Origin: Clostridium cuniculi
Lineage (GTDB): Bacteria > Bacillota > Clostridia > Clostridiales > Clostridiaceae
Length of the DNA: 64,000 nucleotides
Direction: 5' to 3'
Assembly (NCBI RefSeq): GCF_004353185.1
Contig: NZ_SMUS01000003.1
Coordinates: 102,833 to 166,832 of the forward strand
The stretch's first letter is position 1, and each line of letters begins with the position of its first letter. Shown one piece after another: positions 24,968 through 33,898 of this stretch. A program made the translations under genes and the position numbers. The notes under the pieces are model-generated. The model did no database searches and was not told the DNA's origin. It saw nothing but the letters and a program-made list of their open reading frames with translations.

Positions 24968-26524
24968 ATGGCAGTATATTTAAATACAAATAAAAATCTT
25001 GAAAATTATAAAGAATTATATAATGAAGAGTATTTTGTAGATAAATCTAAAATTATTTCTTTAATAAATAAAAAAATAAATACTAAAAGTAAGTATTTAT
25101 GTATAACAAGACCTAGAAAATTTGGTAAATCATCAATAGCGAATATGCTTGGTGCGTATTATTCTAAAGCTGTAGATTCTAAAGATATATTTGATAATTT
25201 AAATATTAGTAATTGTGAAAGCTATGAAAAGAATTTAAATAAATATAATGTAATAACTATATCTTTTACAGATGTTAATAATAATTGTAAAAATTGTGAT
25301 GAATACATTGATAGAATTATACAGCTTTTAATTCAAGATTTAAAAGAAGTTTTTCCTAATATTAAAATTAAACCTAATTATGCTATATGGGATATTTTAA
25401 ATGAGTTAAATGAAAAGTTTATTTTTATATTTGACGAATGGGATTATATCTTTAATAGAAATTTATATTTAGAAGAACAAGATAAATTTTTAGAATTTTT
25501 AATGAAACTTTTAAAGGATAAAAGTTATGTAGCTTTATGTTATATGACAGGAATATTACCAATAAAAAAATATTCAACAGGTTCAGCTCTTAACATGTTT
25601 GATGAATATACATTTTTAAAAGATAGAATTTTTGATGAGTATTTTGGGTTTACAAGTGAAGAAGTAATTAGCTTATGTGAAAAGAATGATGAAATTGAAT
25701 TTAATGAATTAGAGAATTGGTATAATGGTTATCTAACAATAAAAGGTAAGAAAATATATAACCCAAGATCGGTAGTAAAGGCATTACAAAACAAACATTG
25801 TGAAAGCTATTGGACAAATACTGGATCTATGGATGAGGTGGCAGAGTATTTGAAGTATAACACAATGGAAATTAGAGAAGATGTAATAGAGATGGTATCA
25901 GGGGGAGAAATAGATATAATCATAAATGAAGAGTTTAGGGCAGGTCAAGAAGCTCCAAAAACAAAGAAAGAAATATATTCAGCTATGATAATTTTAGGAT
26001 TTTTATCTTATCATGATGGATATTTAAAGATTCCTAATAAAGAGCTTATGTTAGAGTTTGAAAAAGCGTTAGCAGATGAATCTTTCGGGGTAGTATCACA
26101 AATTATTGAGAACTCTAGAAAGATGTTAAAGGCTACAGTATCAGGGGATTGTGAAACAGTAGTAAGTTTATTACATGATATTCATAACTCGGAAATACCA
26201 ATACTTCAATATAATGATGAAAATAGTTTATCTCGTGTTTTGACATTAGCATATTTAAGTGCTAGAGATACTTATAGAGTTGAAAGAGAAGAAAAGAGCG
26301 GAAAAGGATATACAGACTTTAGTTTTCATCCAATAAGAAAGATAGATAAGGCATTTATTGTTGAGCTAAAGAAAGATGAAAAGGTAGATATAGCATTAGC
26401 ACAAATAAAAGAAAAAGAATATGTTCAAAAATTTAAGAGTGAAAATAATGAGGTATTAGCAGTAGCAATATGTTATGATTCTAAAACTAAAAAGCATAGT
26501 TGTAAAATAGAAAGAATACAGTAA
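24968..26524 (+). CDS. AAA-ATPase/PD-(D/E)XK nuclease family protein
   Basis: The 518-residue protein fits the common 'AAA-ATPase-like plus PDDEXK_9' family. It opens with an NKNLENYKELYNEEYFVDKS lead, then Walker A R-P-R-K-F-G-K54-S, Walker B FIFIFDEWDYIF and a middle ENWYNGY segment. The C-terminal nuclease core has the acidic residue in YTDFSF and VELKKDEK (E-x-K). It has the usual length of the family. Its role is not established; such genes spread as multicopy accessory genes and have been linked to defence. AAAGGAG precedes the start. It stands alone between two terminators. Confidence 0.85.
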   Translation: MAVYLNTNKNLENYKELYNEEYFVDKSKIISLINKKINTKSKYLCITRPRKFGKSSIANMLGAYYSKAVDSKDIFDNLNISNCESYEKNLNKYNVITISFTDVNNNCKNCDEYIDRIIQLLIQDLKEVFPNIKIKPNYAIWDILNELNEKFIFIFDEWDYIFNRNLYLEEQDKFLEFLMKLLKDKSYVALCYMTGILPIKKYSTGSALNMFDEYTFLKDRIFDEYFGFTSEEVISLCEKNDEIEFNELENWYNGYLTIKGKKIYNPRSVVKALQNKHCESYWTNTGSMDEVAEYLKYNTMEIREDVIEMVSGGEIDIIINEEFRAGQEAPKTKKEIYSAMIILGFLSYHDGYLKIPNKELMLEFEKALADESFGVVSQIIENSRKMLKATVSGDCETVVSLLHDIHNSEIPILQYNDENSLSRVLTLAYLSARDTYRVEREEKSGKGYTDFSFHPIRKIDKAFIVELKKDEKVDIALAQIKEKEYVQKFKSENNEVLAVAICYDSKTKKHSCKIERIQ

Positions 26525-26595
26525 AATTAATTGAAAATAGAAGATGATATTAAAAGCATTTTGACTTTATGCATCTATTATTTTATCCTAACATT

Positions 26596-26630
26596 AATAA
26601 AAAGCTGCAGAAATGTGGCTTTTTATTATA
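26596..26630 (+). terminator. Rho-independent terminator after the AAA/nuclease gene
   Basis: A stem of about 14 bp with two G-T pairs (26596-26609 with 26614-26627) ends in GCTTTTTATT. The loop is four bases. Confidence 0.85.
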
Positions 26631-26701
26631 CTCAAATATAAATTTTATAGACATCTATGATAAAATTAAAAGTAAAGAAAAGTATAATGGAGGGAGTAAT
26701 A

Positions 26702-29700
26702 TTGAAAGAAGGTCTATACGAGCAAATAATAAACAAAGAAATACAACAGCAACTAAACAACCTGGAACAAGAAAAATTCATTATAGATAAAGACAAAATA
26801 GATAAAGAAGAAGCAAAAGCAATCCTTTCACAATACATATCACAAATAATAAGAAAATCCCTAAACTACATTAGAGATAAAGAAAAAGAAGATAGCGAAA
26901 AACTAATAAAACAAATAGAAGCTTGTAATGACATAATTAACATATTAAGCAAAGTATCAAATGAAGAAGACATTAAAAAATATGAAATAGATAAAAATGG
27001 AGAAATGATAACAGCTCTATACTCAAAAGTAAACAATAAAAGAGCATTAAACAGCAAAAAAGCAACAAGACCAGTAACTCCATTATCACAAAGTTCACTA
27101 TTCACAGGATCAGGACAAGAACCTAATATGTTAGGAGAATTAAATAAAGAAATATTATCCTGTGATTCTATAGATTTATTAGTGTCCTTTGTAAAGTGGA
27201 GTGGAATAAGATGTATTATTGAAAGCCTAAGAGAAGCAACAATAAACAATAATAAAAAACTAAGAATAATAACTACTTCATATATGGGAGCTACAGATGT
27301 TAAAGCTATTGAAGAATTAAGTAAGCTACCTAATACAGAAATTAAAATTTCTTATGATACAGATAGAACAAGACTTCATGCAAAGGCTTATATGTTTAAA
27401 AGAGAAACAGGCTTTACTACTGCATATATAGGTTCATCAAATCTTTCAAATGCTGCATTAACTTCAGGATTAGAGTGGAATTTAAAAATAACAGAACAAG
27501 ATTCTTTTGATATTATAAAGAAGTTTGAAGCTACCTTTGAAAGCTATTGGAATGATTCAGAATTTGTTTCTTACAATGGAACAGAAGAAGATAAAAGAAG
27601 ATTGCAAAAATCATTAAGAAAAGAACAAAAGGATACTGATAATGATTTAAACTTTACTTTTGACATAAGACCATATGCTTATCAAAAAGAAATATTAGAA
27701 AAATTACAAGTTGAAAGAAAGATTTTTAATAAAAATAGAAACTTAGTTATTGCTGCAACTGGTGTAGGTAAAACTGTAATTTCAGCCTTTGACTATAAAG
27801 ACTTTTGCAAAGAAAACAGGGGCAAGGCTAATAGGTTATTGTTTGTAGTTCATCGTGAAGAAATATTAAAACAAGCAAGAGATACCTTTAGAGCAATATT
27901 AAAAAATAATAATTTTGGTGAATTAATGGTAGGAGGAAGAACTCCTGAAACCTTAGATCATCTATTTGTTTCTATACAAAGTTTAAATAGCAAAGATTTA
28001 TGTGAAATAACATCTGAAGATTACTATGATTTTATTATAGTTGATGAATTCCACCATGCAGCTGCACCATCATATCAAAGATTATTAAGTTATTATAAGC
28101 CTAAAGTATTATTAGGATTAACTGCAACTCCTGAAAGAAATGATAATAAAGATATATTTAAATATTTTGAAGATAGAATATCAGGTGAAATAAGATTACC
28201 AGAAGCAATAGATAGAAAGTTATTAAGTCCATTTCAATATTTTGCAGTATCTGATTCAGTGGACTTATCAAAGCTTAAATGGCAAAGAAAAGGCTATAAT
28301 ATAAGTGAATTAGATAAAGTTTATACAGGTAATGATATAAGAGTTAATAATATACTTGCAAGTTTAAATAAATATATTACAGATATAAATGAAGTAGTAG
28401 GGCTAGGATTCTGTGTAAGTAAAGAACATGCAAAATTTATGGCTTTAAGATTTAATGAAGCTGGAATTCCAACATTAGCATTAACAGATGAAAGTAAAAA
28501 AGAAGATAGAAATAATGCTAAGGAAAGATTAGTTAATGGAGAAATAAAGTTTATTTTTGTTGTTGATATATATAATGAAGGTGTTGATATTCCAGAAGTT
28601 AATACTATTTTATTTTTAAGACCAACAGAGAGCTTAACTATGTTCTTACAACAACTAGGAAGAGGATTAAGACTAAGTGAAGGAAAAGAGTGTTTAACAG
28701 TCCTTGATTATGTTGGGCAAGCACATAAAAATTATAACTTTGAGGAAAAGTTTAGATCACTAATTGGTAGAACTAATAAGTCTATAAAAGAGTATATTGA
28801 AAATGGATTTTTAACTTTACCTAAGGGTTGTTACATCCAATTAGAAAAAGAAGCTAAAGAATATATTTTAAGAAATATAAAATCTGCAGCTAATACAAAA
28901 ACAAATTTAATAAATAAGATTAGAACTTTCAAAGGTGACACAGACTTAGAATTAACTTTAGAAAACTTTTTAGATTATCATAATCTATCTTTAACAGATT
29001 TTTATGGTAAGAGTAAAGACAGAAGTTTTTCAAGAATGTGTGTACTTGCAGAAGAAAAAGAAGATTTTTATGATGAAAATGAAGATATAATAACTAAAAA
29101 GTTATATAATTTATTATTTATTAATTCAAGAAGATTCATAGAATTTATTGTTAGCATAATTAATAACTATGATAATATTTCAGAAGTTGATTTTAATAAT
29201 GAAGAAAGACTAATGCTGAATATGATATATTATATTTTCTATAATGATGCACCTAATAAAGTAGGGTTATCTTCTATAAATGAAGGAATTAATAAATTAC
29301 TTAGCAATAAAACTATGATGAAAGAAGTTTCTGATATATTAAGCTATAATTATAAACATATTGAATTTATAGATAAGAAAGTTGATTTAGGCTTTGATTG
29401 CCCTTTAGATTTACATTGTGATTATACAACTGATGTAATTATGGCTGCTTTTGGATACTTTAATGAAGAGAAAAAGCCAGCTTTTAGAGAAGGTGTTAAG
29501 TATTTTGAGGATAAGAAAACAGATATATTCTTTATAACATTAAATAAGAGCGATAAAGACTTTTCACCATCTACACTTTATGAAGATTACGCAATTAATG
29601 AAAAGCTATTTCATTGGCAAACTCAAAGTAAAACTTCAATACAAAGTACAACAGGACAAAGATATATCAATCATTTAAAAACTGGTAACAAGATAGCTCT

Positions 29701-29872
29701 TTTTGTTAGAGAATATAAAACTAGAGATGGTCTTACATCACCATTTACTTACTTAGGTACATGTGAGTACAGAAGTCATAGTGGTGATAAACCTATTAGT
29801 TTTGTATGGGAGCTTCATGAAGAAATTCCAGCAAGTATGATTAATAAAGCTAATAAATCAATAATAATTTAA
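26702..29872 (+). CDS. PLD-nuclease / SF2 helicase / DUF3427 protein
   Basis: About 1056 residues in the order: helical N-terminus, phospholipase-D-like domain (H226-A-K228 and YIGSSNLS), SF2 helicase (A-T-G-V-G-K357-T, D448-E-F-H451, GLTATPERND, DIYNEGVDIP, QQLGRGLRL) and a C-terminal DUF3427 domain (FHWQTQSKT, SFVWELHEEIP). This is the standard fusion of the DUF3427 helicases, often found among restriction and defence genes. Only one HxK motif is evident, so the PLD part may work as a dimer. The start is TTG at 26702 after GGAGGGA; the ATG at 26657 and others overlap that site. Confidence 0.88.
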   Translation: MKEGLYEQIINKEIQQQLNNLEQEKFIIDKDKIDKEEAKAILSQYISQIIRKSLNYIRDKEKEDSEKLIKQIEACNDIINILSKVSNEEDIKKYEIDKNGEMITALYSKVNNKRALNSKKATRPVTPLSQSSLFTGSGQEPNMLGELNKEILSCDSIDLLVSFVKWSGIRCIIESLREATINNNKKLRIITTSYMGATDVKAIEELSKLPNTEIKISYDTDRTRLHAKAYMFKRETGFTTAYIGSSNLSNAALTSGLEWNLKITEQDSFDIIKKFEATFESYWNDSEFVSYNGTEEDKRRLQKSLRKEQKDTDNDLNFTFDIRPYAYQKEILEKLQVERKIFNKNRNLVIAATGVGKTVISAFDYKDFCKENRGKANRLLFVVHREEILKQARDTFRAILKNNNFGELMVGGRTPETLDHLFVSIQSLNSKDLCEITSEDYYDFIIVDEFHHAAAPSYQRLLSYYKPKVLLGLTATPERNDNKDIFKYFEDRISGEIRLPEAIDRKLLSPFQYFAVSDSVDLSKLKWQRKGYNISELDKVYTGNDIRVNNILASLNKYITDINEVVGLGFCVSKEHAKFMALRFNEAGIPTLALTDESKKEDRNNAKERLVNGEIKFIFVVDIYNEGVDIPEVNTILFLRPTESLTMFLQQLGRGLRLSEGKECLTVLDYVGQAHKNYNFEEKFRSLIGRTNKSIKEYIENGFLTLPKGCYIQLEKEAKEYILRNIKSAANTKTNLINKIRTFKGDTDLELTLENFLDYHNLSLTDFYGKSKDRSFSRMCVLAEEKEDFYDENEDIITKKLYNLLFINSRRFIEFIVSIINNYDNISEVDFNNEERLMLNMIYYIFYNDAPNKVGLSSINEGINKLLSNKTMMKEVSDILSYNYKHIEFIDKKVDLGFDCPLDLHCDYTTDVIMAAFGYFNEEKKPAFREGVKYFEDKKTDIFFITLNKSDKDFSPSTLYEDYAINEKLFHWQTQSKTSIQSTTGQRYINHLKTGNKIALFVREYKTRDGLTSPFTYLGTCEYRSHSGDKPISFVWELHEEIPASMINKANKSIII

Positions 29873-29922
29873 AAATTAAAATATAGTTATTTAATTTTTA
29901 TAGTTGAATATAGAATTAAAAA

Positions 29923-29955
29923 TAAAAAAAGAATTCCTAGGTGAATTCTTTTTTT
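29923..29955. terminator. Bidirectional terminator, DUF3427 gene / flavin reductase
   Basis: AAAAAAAGAATTC (29924-29936) pairs with GAATTCTTTTTTT (29943-29955) around a 6-nt loop. It lies between convergent genes and has the needed T run on both strands. Confidence 0.88.
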
Positions 29956-30008
29956 ACCTATGAAGTTAAAATAATTTACTTATAAAAATAAATTTAGCTT
30001 TAGTAAAA

Positions 30009-30545
30009 CTATTCGATAATATATGCACTAACGATTTCACCATAATAAGCTATGTGGAAATCCTTATTTGCTCCATGGAATGAACTGTCTACATCTTGTG
30101 GATAACAAGTATTTTTAATTTCTTCTGTAATTTCATTAGCATCTTGTTTTTGCTTGTAGATAACTTTACATTCAAGAGTTAGTGGAAGTTCCTTAATTCC
30201 AGGAACAGAAATACTATTTGGTTCCTCAAGAGATAAGCCAAGATCAGCAATTTTATCACTTACATGACCAGATTTTGTACCACATACACCTAATATTTTT
30301 TTATTGAAATCGCCTAGTGGTATGTTTATAGTAAATTCAGGATTCTTTTCAAGCTGAGACTTAGTAAAACGATTTTCTCTTACAAACACTGTAAAGATAG
30401 GCTTGCCCCATTCAATTCCTAAAGTACCCCATGAAATAGTCATAGAATTAACTTTATCTTCTGTTTTTGTTGTTAATAAAACCCCACTTTTAACAGCTTT
30501 CATAATTATATTTGCATAATCAAATACTTCAATTTCTTTTTTCAT
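30009..30545 (-). CDS. Flavin reductase family protein (FMN-binding split barrel)
   Basis: The 178-residue protein fits FMN-binding flavin-reductase-like proteins: SGVLLTTKTEDKVNSMTISWGTLGIEWGKP, FVRENRFT, FTINIP and CGTKSGHVSDK. Clostridial members bind FMN and are thought to act in redox detoxification. The start at 30545 follows GGAGG; an ATG six codons upstream is rejected. The HxlR regulator at 30670 is divergent across 124 bases with a dyad, so it is the probable controller and the flavoprotein its target. Confidence 0.87.
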   Translation of the reverse strand: MKKEIEVFDYANIIMKAVKSGVLLTTKTEDKVNSMTISWGTLGIEWGKPIFTVFVRENRFTKSQLEKNPEFTINIPLGDFNKKILGVCGTKSGHVSDKIADLGLSLEEPNSISVPGIKELPLTLECKVIYKQKQDANEITEEIKNTCYPQDVDSSFHGANKDFHIAYYGEIVSAYIIE

Positions 30546-30621
30546 AATAACCTCCATGGACATTAAAAATAATTTAAGTTTATTTCTTATATATATAATT
30601 GTATAATAAAAAATAAATAAT

Positions 30622-30652
30622 GGTAGTATGCACTTTTTTGTAAGATACTATC
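30622..30652. promoter_or_regulatory. Dyad upstream of the second hxlR gene
   Basis: GGTAGTAT (30622-30629) and ATACTATC (30645-30652) are complementary except at one position and enclose a T-rich centre. The location between flavin reductase and hxlR suits an HxlR operator. This resembles the dyads at 1655-1701 of the other HxlR locus. Confidence 0.5.
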
Positions 30653-30669
30653 TAAAAGGAGAGTATTGA

Positions 30670-31014
30670 ATGAAAACAGTAGATAACAGCAATGAAAAAG
30701 AAGTAAATGTAAAACCTTTTGCTTATGCAATTTCTTTAATAGGTGGTAAATGGAAAATGCATATATTATTTTGGCTTTGGCATAAAGAAGTTTTAAGATA
30801 CAGTGAATTAAAAAGAAACTTAGAAGGTGTTACTCACAAAATGTTAAGTACTCAATTAAAGGAATTAGAAAGAGATGGATTGGTAATTAGAAAAGAATAT
30901 CCACAAGTTCCACCTAAAGTAGAGTATAGTTTATCAGAGAGGGGAAAAAGCTTTATGCCTGTACTTAGTGAAATTTGTGCATGGGGGCATGAGCATATAA
31001 ATGATGAAATTTAG
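30670..31014 (+). CDS. HxlR-family winged-helix regulator
   Basis: The 114-residue protein has the HxlR core: ISLIGGKWKMHILFWLWHKE, YSELKRNLEGVTHKMLSTQLKELERDGLV and YPQVPPKVEYSLSERG. Unlike the first HxlR protein, it has no Cys at the position before the GGKWK helix, where Ala-Tyr-Ala stands. The only Cys is near the C-terminus (SEICAWG), so sensing may differ. AAAGGAG precedes the start. It is divergent from the flavin reductase gene, its likely target. Confidence 0.9.
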   Translation: MKTVDNSNEKEVNVKPFAYAISLIGGKWKMHILFWLWHKEVLRYSELKRNLEGVTHKMLSTQLKELERDGLVIRKEYPQVPPKVEYSLSERGKSFMPVLSEICAWGHEHINDEI

Positions 31015-31055
31015 TATTTAATCAGTAATAATTTAAGGGTATTGGGGGAGTTTAT

Positions 31056-31457
31056 TTGAAAAGAAGTAGATTATTATATTTAATATTAACAATAATAGTT
31101 ATGATATTAGGATTGTTATCAAGAAAAATAAGTGGCTTACCTAAAATAATAGAATTATATTCAGGAGATATATTATGGGCACTTATGGTATTTTTAATTA
31201 TTGCATTTATATTCAATAAAAAATCGACAATATTCATTATTTCCTGGGCAATAATTTTCTCATATAGCATAGAAATAAGTCAGTTATATCATGCACCTTG
31301 GATAGATGCTATAAGAAATACAACTTTAGGTGGACTAATCTTAGGCTTTGGATTTTTATGGAGTGATTTAATATGTTATACAATCGGTATTATAATAGGA
31401 ATAATAATAGATATCATGATAAATAAAACTAATATTAAAGTTATGAGTAATGGATAA
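31056..31457 (+). CDS. DUF2809-family membrane protein
   Basis: The 133-residue protein has four or five membrane segments. The sequence MILGLLSRK, SGDILWALMVF and EISQLYHAPWIDAIRNT matches what I know of DUF2809, a small VanZ-like membrane family of unknown role. The start is TTG at 31056, after GGGGGAG. It sits 41 bases after hxlR with no terminator between, so the two may be co-transcribed. Confidence 0.8.
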   Translation: MKRSRLLYLILTIIVMILGLLSRKISGLPKIIELYSGDILWALMVFLIIAFIFNKKSTIFIISWAIIFSYSIEISQLYHAPWIDAIRNTTLGGLILGFGFLWSDLICYTIGIIIGIIIDIMINKTNIKVMSNG

Positions 31458-31510
31458 GGATAAGAATAAATAAAAATATAGGTTTATAAATTTAAAAGAG
31501 GGTATAAATT

Positions 31511-31951
31511 ATGAGAAAAATATGTATAAGTTTAGTTTTATTATTAACATTTTTTACTTTTGGTGGTTGTAGTATTGGAGATTCTCAAAAAAAGAGTGAA
31601 AATAAAAATAATGAAATTTCTGAAATTCTAATATCTAATTATTTAGACTCGTTATCTAAAAAAGATATAGATGCTTTAGAGAAATATTCTACTGTTGAGT
31701 GGGGGAATGGGTTTGACCAAAGTGTAATAAATGAGTTAAATAAAACTTTGGAGTCGGCAAAGCTATTAAAATATACAATAAGGGAGAGTGAATCAGATAG
31801 GATTATAGTAGATGCTGAAGTAGAAGTTATATGCTATGAAAACTATATACCAGCAGGAGATTGGCAAGCAGGAAAGTCAGTTTCAGCAAAATCATTTGAA
31901 TTGATTAAGGAAGATAATGAGTGGAAAATAAATGGATGGGGAGCATATTAA
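31511..31951 (+). CDS. Small lipoprotein
   Basis: The first 20 residues form a lipoprotein signal (MRKICISLVLLLTFFTFGGC) with Cys20 as the lipidated residue. The mature part, about 125 residues, begins with a charged linker. It then has an NTF2-like pattern (ISNYLDSLSKKDIDALEKYS, ending in SFELIKEDNEWKINGWG), as in DUF4878-type proteins. It should be anchored outside the membrane; function unknown. A GAGGG site precedes it and small membrane-protein genes flank it. Confidence 0.8.
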   Translation: MRKICISLVLLLTFFTFGGCSIGDSQKKSENKNNEISEILISNYLDSLSKKDIDALEKYSTVEWGNGFDQSVINELNKTLESAKLLKYTIRESESDRIIVDAEVEVICYENYIPAGDWQAGKSVSAKSFELIKEDNEWKINGWGAY

Positions 31952-32001
31952 ATATAATTTTTAAAATATTAATATCAATGTATTAAAAGGAGAATAGCAG
32001 T

Positions 32002-32337
32002 ATGAATATAGGTGTATTAACATGCCTAATATTAGCAGTGTTTTTTTCTGTTCTTTCAAGTATCTTTGCTTTATTAAAAGAAAAAAGCACAATATTGATT
32101 AGTGGATTTAATAGTATTTCTAAAGAAGAAAGAGAAAAATATGATAAAAAGAAAATGAGCATAGATATGAGAAACTCTCTTTTAATTTGGGCTATAATTT
32201 TATTTTTAGGAGCAATTTTATCATATTACATAAATAAGTATTGTTCAATTATAGCAATTTTTATTTGGTTAGTTATATTCATTAAGCATTTTTATATTTA
32301 TCCAGAAAAAGCATTTGAAAAGTATAAAAAATTATAA
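32002..32337 (+). CDS. DUF3784-like membrane protein
   Basis: The 111-residue protein has three membrane segments. Between the first and second lies LISGFNSISKEEREKYDKKKM, the hallmark loop of DUF3784 proteins in Clostridia and Bacilli. No enzymatic motif is seen and the role is unknown. AAAGGAG is present. It lies 50 bases after the lipoprotein gene. Confidence 0.82.
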   Translation: MNIGVLTCLILAVFFSVLSSIFALLKEKSTILISGFNSISKEEREKYDKKKMSIDMRNSLLIWAIILFLGAILSYYINKYCSIIAIFIWLVIFIKHFYIYPEKAFEKYKKL

Positions 32338-32381
32338 TATTTTATAATAAAAAAATTTAATGGAGTGAGAAGTAAAAAAAT

Positions 32382-32831
32382 ATGAGATTAGGAGTTATTT
32401 CAGATACACATGGAGTATTAAGATATGAAGTAATTGAAAAACTTCAAGGTTGCGACTATATAATTCATGCAGGCGATGTAGGTGGTAGGGAAATAATAGA
32501 TAAATTAGAAAGTATAACAAAAACTTTTGTTGTACGAGGAAATAATGATAAAGATCAATGGGGAGCTACCCTTTCAGAGTATAAGGAAATAGAAATGGAT
32601 GAAGTTCTGATTTATGTTGTACATAACAAGGCAGATATACCAAAAGATTTAAAAGAAGTAGACTTAGTTATTTATGGACATTCACATAAATTTAGTAATG
32701 AAAAGATTGATGATATAGTTTATTTAAATCCAGGATCTTGTGGAAGAAAGAGATTTTCACTACCTTTATCTATGGCAATAGTTGAAATAAACTTAGATGA
32801 TATAAGAGTTGAAAAAATTGATCTAAATTAA
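32382..32831 (+). CDS. YfcE/MJ0936-family metallophosphoesterase
   Basis: The 149-residue protein carries the calcineurin-like metal sites in order: SDTHG, HAGDVGG, RGNNDKD, VVHNK and YGHSH, then LNPGS. It fits small cytoplasmic phosphodiesterases of the YfcE type, about 160 residues, with unknown physiological substrate. The start follows GGAGTGAG. It is the last gene of this small cluster. Confidence 0.9.
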   Translation: MRLGVISDTHGVLRYEVIEKLQGCDYIIHAGDVGGREIIDKLESITKTFVVRGNNDKDQWGATLSEYKEIEMDEVLIYVVHNKADIPKDLKEVDLVIYGHSHKFSNEKIDDIVYLNPGSCGRKRFSLPLSMAIVEINLDDIRVEKIDLN

Positions 32832-32872
32832 ATATAAAGAGTTTAAAGCTAAGTTTAAAATAGATGAAATAA

Positions 32873-32962
32873 TTACTATTGTCTATGGAAGGTGTATCCA
32901 TTTATGAGATAGCAAAATTATGTGAAATAACAGAGGAAAAGGTAAAAGAGATTCTAGAGTAA
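32873..32962 (+). pseudogene. Remnant of a helix-turn-helix tail (Rpn-like)
   Basis: An open 29-codon stretch (LLLSMEGVSIYEIAKLCEITEEKVKEILE in part) reads like the C-terminal 'IYEIAKLTELSIEEIKKIL' tail common in Rpn/PDDEXK_2 proteins. It has no start, no ribosome site and stops upstream. A decayed Rpn gene also occurs at 15480. Assignment is by pattern only. Confidence 0.4.
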
Positions 32963-33001
32963 GATAAAGGCTTTGCATTTACTGCAGAGCCTTTATCTTA
33001 C
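32959..33001. terminator. 19-bp hairpin between convergent genes
   Basis: Arms 32959-32977 and 32983-33001 pair over 19 bases with one G-T pair and a 5-nt loop. A T tract is missing on both sides. Closely similar hairpins occur at 35251 and 39462. Confidence 0.65.
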
Positions 33002-33019
33002 CCTATAAATATTAATTAT

Positions 33020-33790
33020 TTATAATGAACACTTAGCCTCAAAATATGGACTTGAAAAATCATAGCTATAACATGAAGTAATAATAATAGTTTTTTCAGA
33101 ACACATTATATTAGAAAACATCTCATAAATTTTAGTTAAATTAAATTCATTAGTTTTTTTACATAAAAATTTTCCAGCCTTAACTTTAATAACATTCTCC
33201 AAATTACAGTATTTTTTATCAACTTCTACAGCCACGAACTTATTAATATCATCATCCTTTATATTCATAATAATACCGTAATCATGTTTCAATAATATAT
33301 TTTCATTTAAGGCATTTGTAATTAAAGTATCTAGAATTTTATAATAATTATCATTCATTTCATCTTCAAAAAGAGGTAAGACATAATAGTATTTTTCATC
33401 TATATGAAATGATTTTTCTTCATTATTATCATAGCTATTGATTCTTTCTACTTCCTTTTTTAAAGTATCTAAAAAATCTAGATTATTTTGAAGTTTAATG
33501 ATTTTTTCCTTTGTTATTTTTCTACCATATTCAATTAAATTAGAATAATCCATAGTGTTATCATCTTTAATAGTTAGCTCTTTCACATCTTTAAGTGGGA
33601 TATCTAAAAAAATACATAGTTGTATTATTTCAACGATTTTGGTTTGTTCAAAATTATAGTATCTATAATTAGTATTAGGATCAACATATATTGGTTTTAA
33701 TAATCCTATGGAATCATAATAACGAAGAGACTTTATACTACATCCTGTTTTTTTTGATATATCTCCAATAGTTAATAAATTTTTTTTCAT
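33020..33790 (-). CDS. MerR-family regulator with GyrI-like effector domain
   Basis: The 256-residue protein starts with the MerR winged helix (LTIGDISKKTGCSIKSLRYYDSIGLLKP, then TNYRYYNFEQ) and a dimer helix. A C-terminal part (about 115-256) resembles GyrI-like drug-binding domains of BmrR-type activators. The start at 33790 follows AAGGAG; an ATG 11 codons upstream lies over the promoter and is rejected. It is divergent from a MATE pump whose promoter carries a MerR-type dyad. It probably activates the pump when it binds a toxic compound. Confidence 0.88.
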   Translation of the reverse strand: MKKNLLTIGDISKKTGCSIKSLRYYDSIGLLKPIYVDPNTNYRYYNFEQTKIVEIIQLCIFLDIPLKDVKELTIKDDNTMDYSNLIEYGRKITKEKIIKLQNNLDFLDTLKKEVERINSYDNNEEKSFHIDEKYYYVLPLFEDEMNDNYYKILDTLITNALNENILLKHDYGIIMNIKDDDINKFVAVEVDKKYCNLENVIKVKAGKFLCKKTNEFNLTKIYEMFSNIMCSEKTIIITSCYSYDFSSPYFEAKCSL

Positions 33791-33800
33791 GAAAATCTCC

Positions 33801-33831
33801 TTGACTCTACCATTATGGTACACTTTATACT
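33801..33831 (+). promoter_or_regulatory. MerR-type promoter of the MATE gene
   Basis: TTGACT (33801-33806) and TATACT (33826-33831) are separated by 19 bp instead of 17. The spacer holds the perfect dyad TACCA-TTA-TGGTA (33808-33820). This is the classic arrangement on which MerR proteins untwist DNA to activate transcription. Confidence 0.8.
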
Positions 33832-33860
33832 AATATACGGTTTTGATTATTATATGTCAA
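33832..33860 (-). promoter_or_regulatory. Promoter of the merR gene
   Basis: On the minus strand TTGACA (33860-33855) and TATATT (33837-33832) are 17 bp apart. This consensus-like promoter reads leftward through the operator into merR, so MerR bound at its site would also affect its own gene. Confidence 0.65.
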
Positions 33861-33898
33861 ACTTAATATTTTAACCAAAGATAAGAGGAGGAGATGGG

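Noticed and set aside
26569..26790. 73-codon plus-strand frame before the DUF3427 gene
   Set aside because: It runs across the terminator of the preceding gene and into another frame of the well-supported helicase gene.
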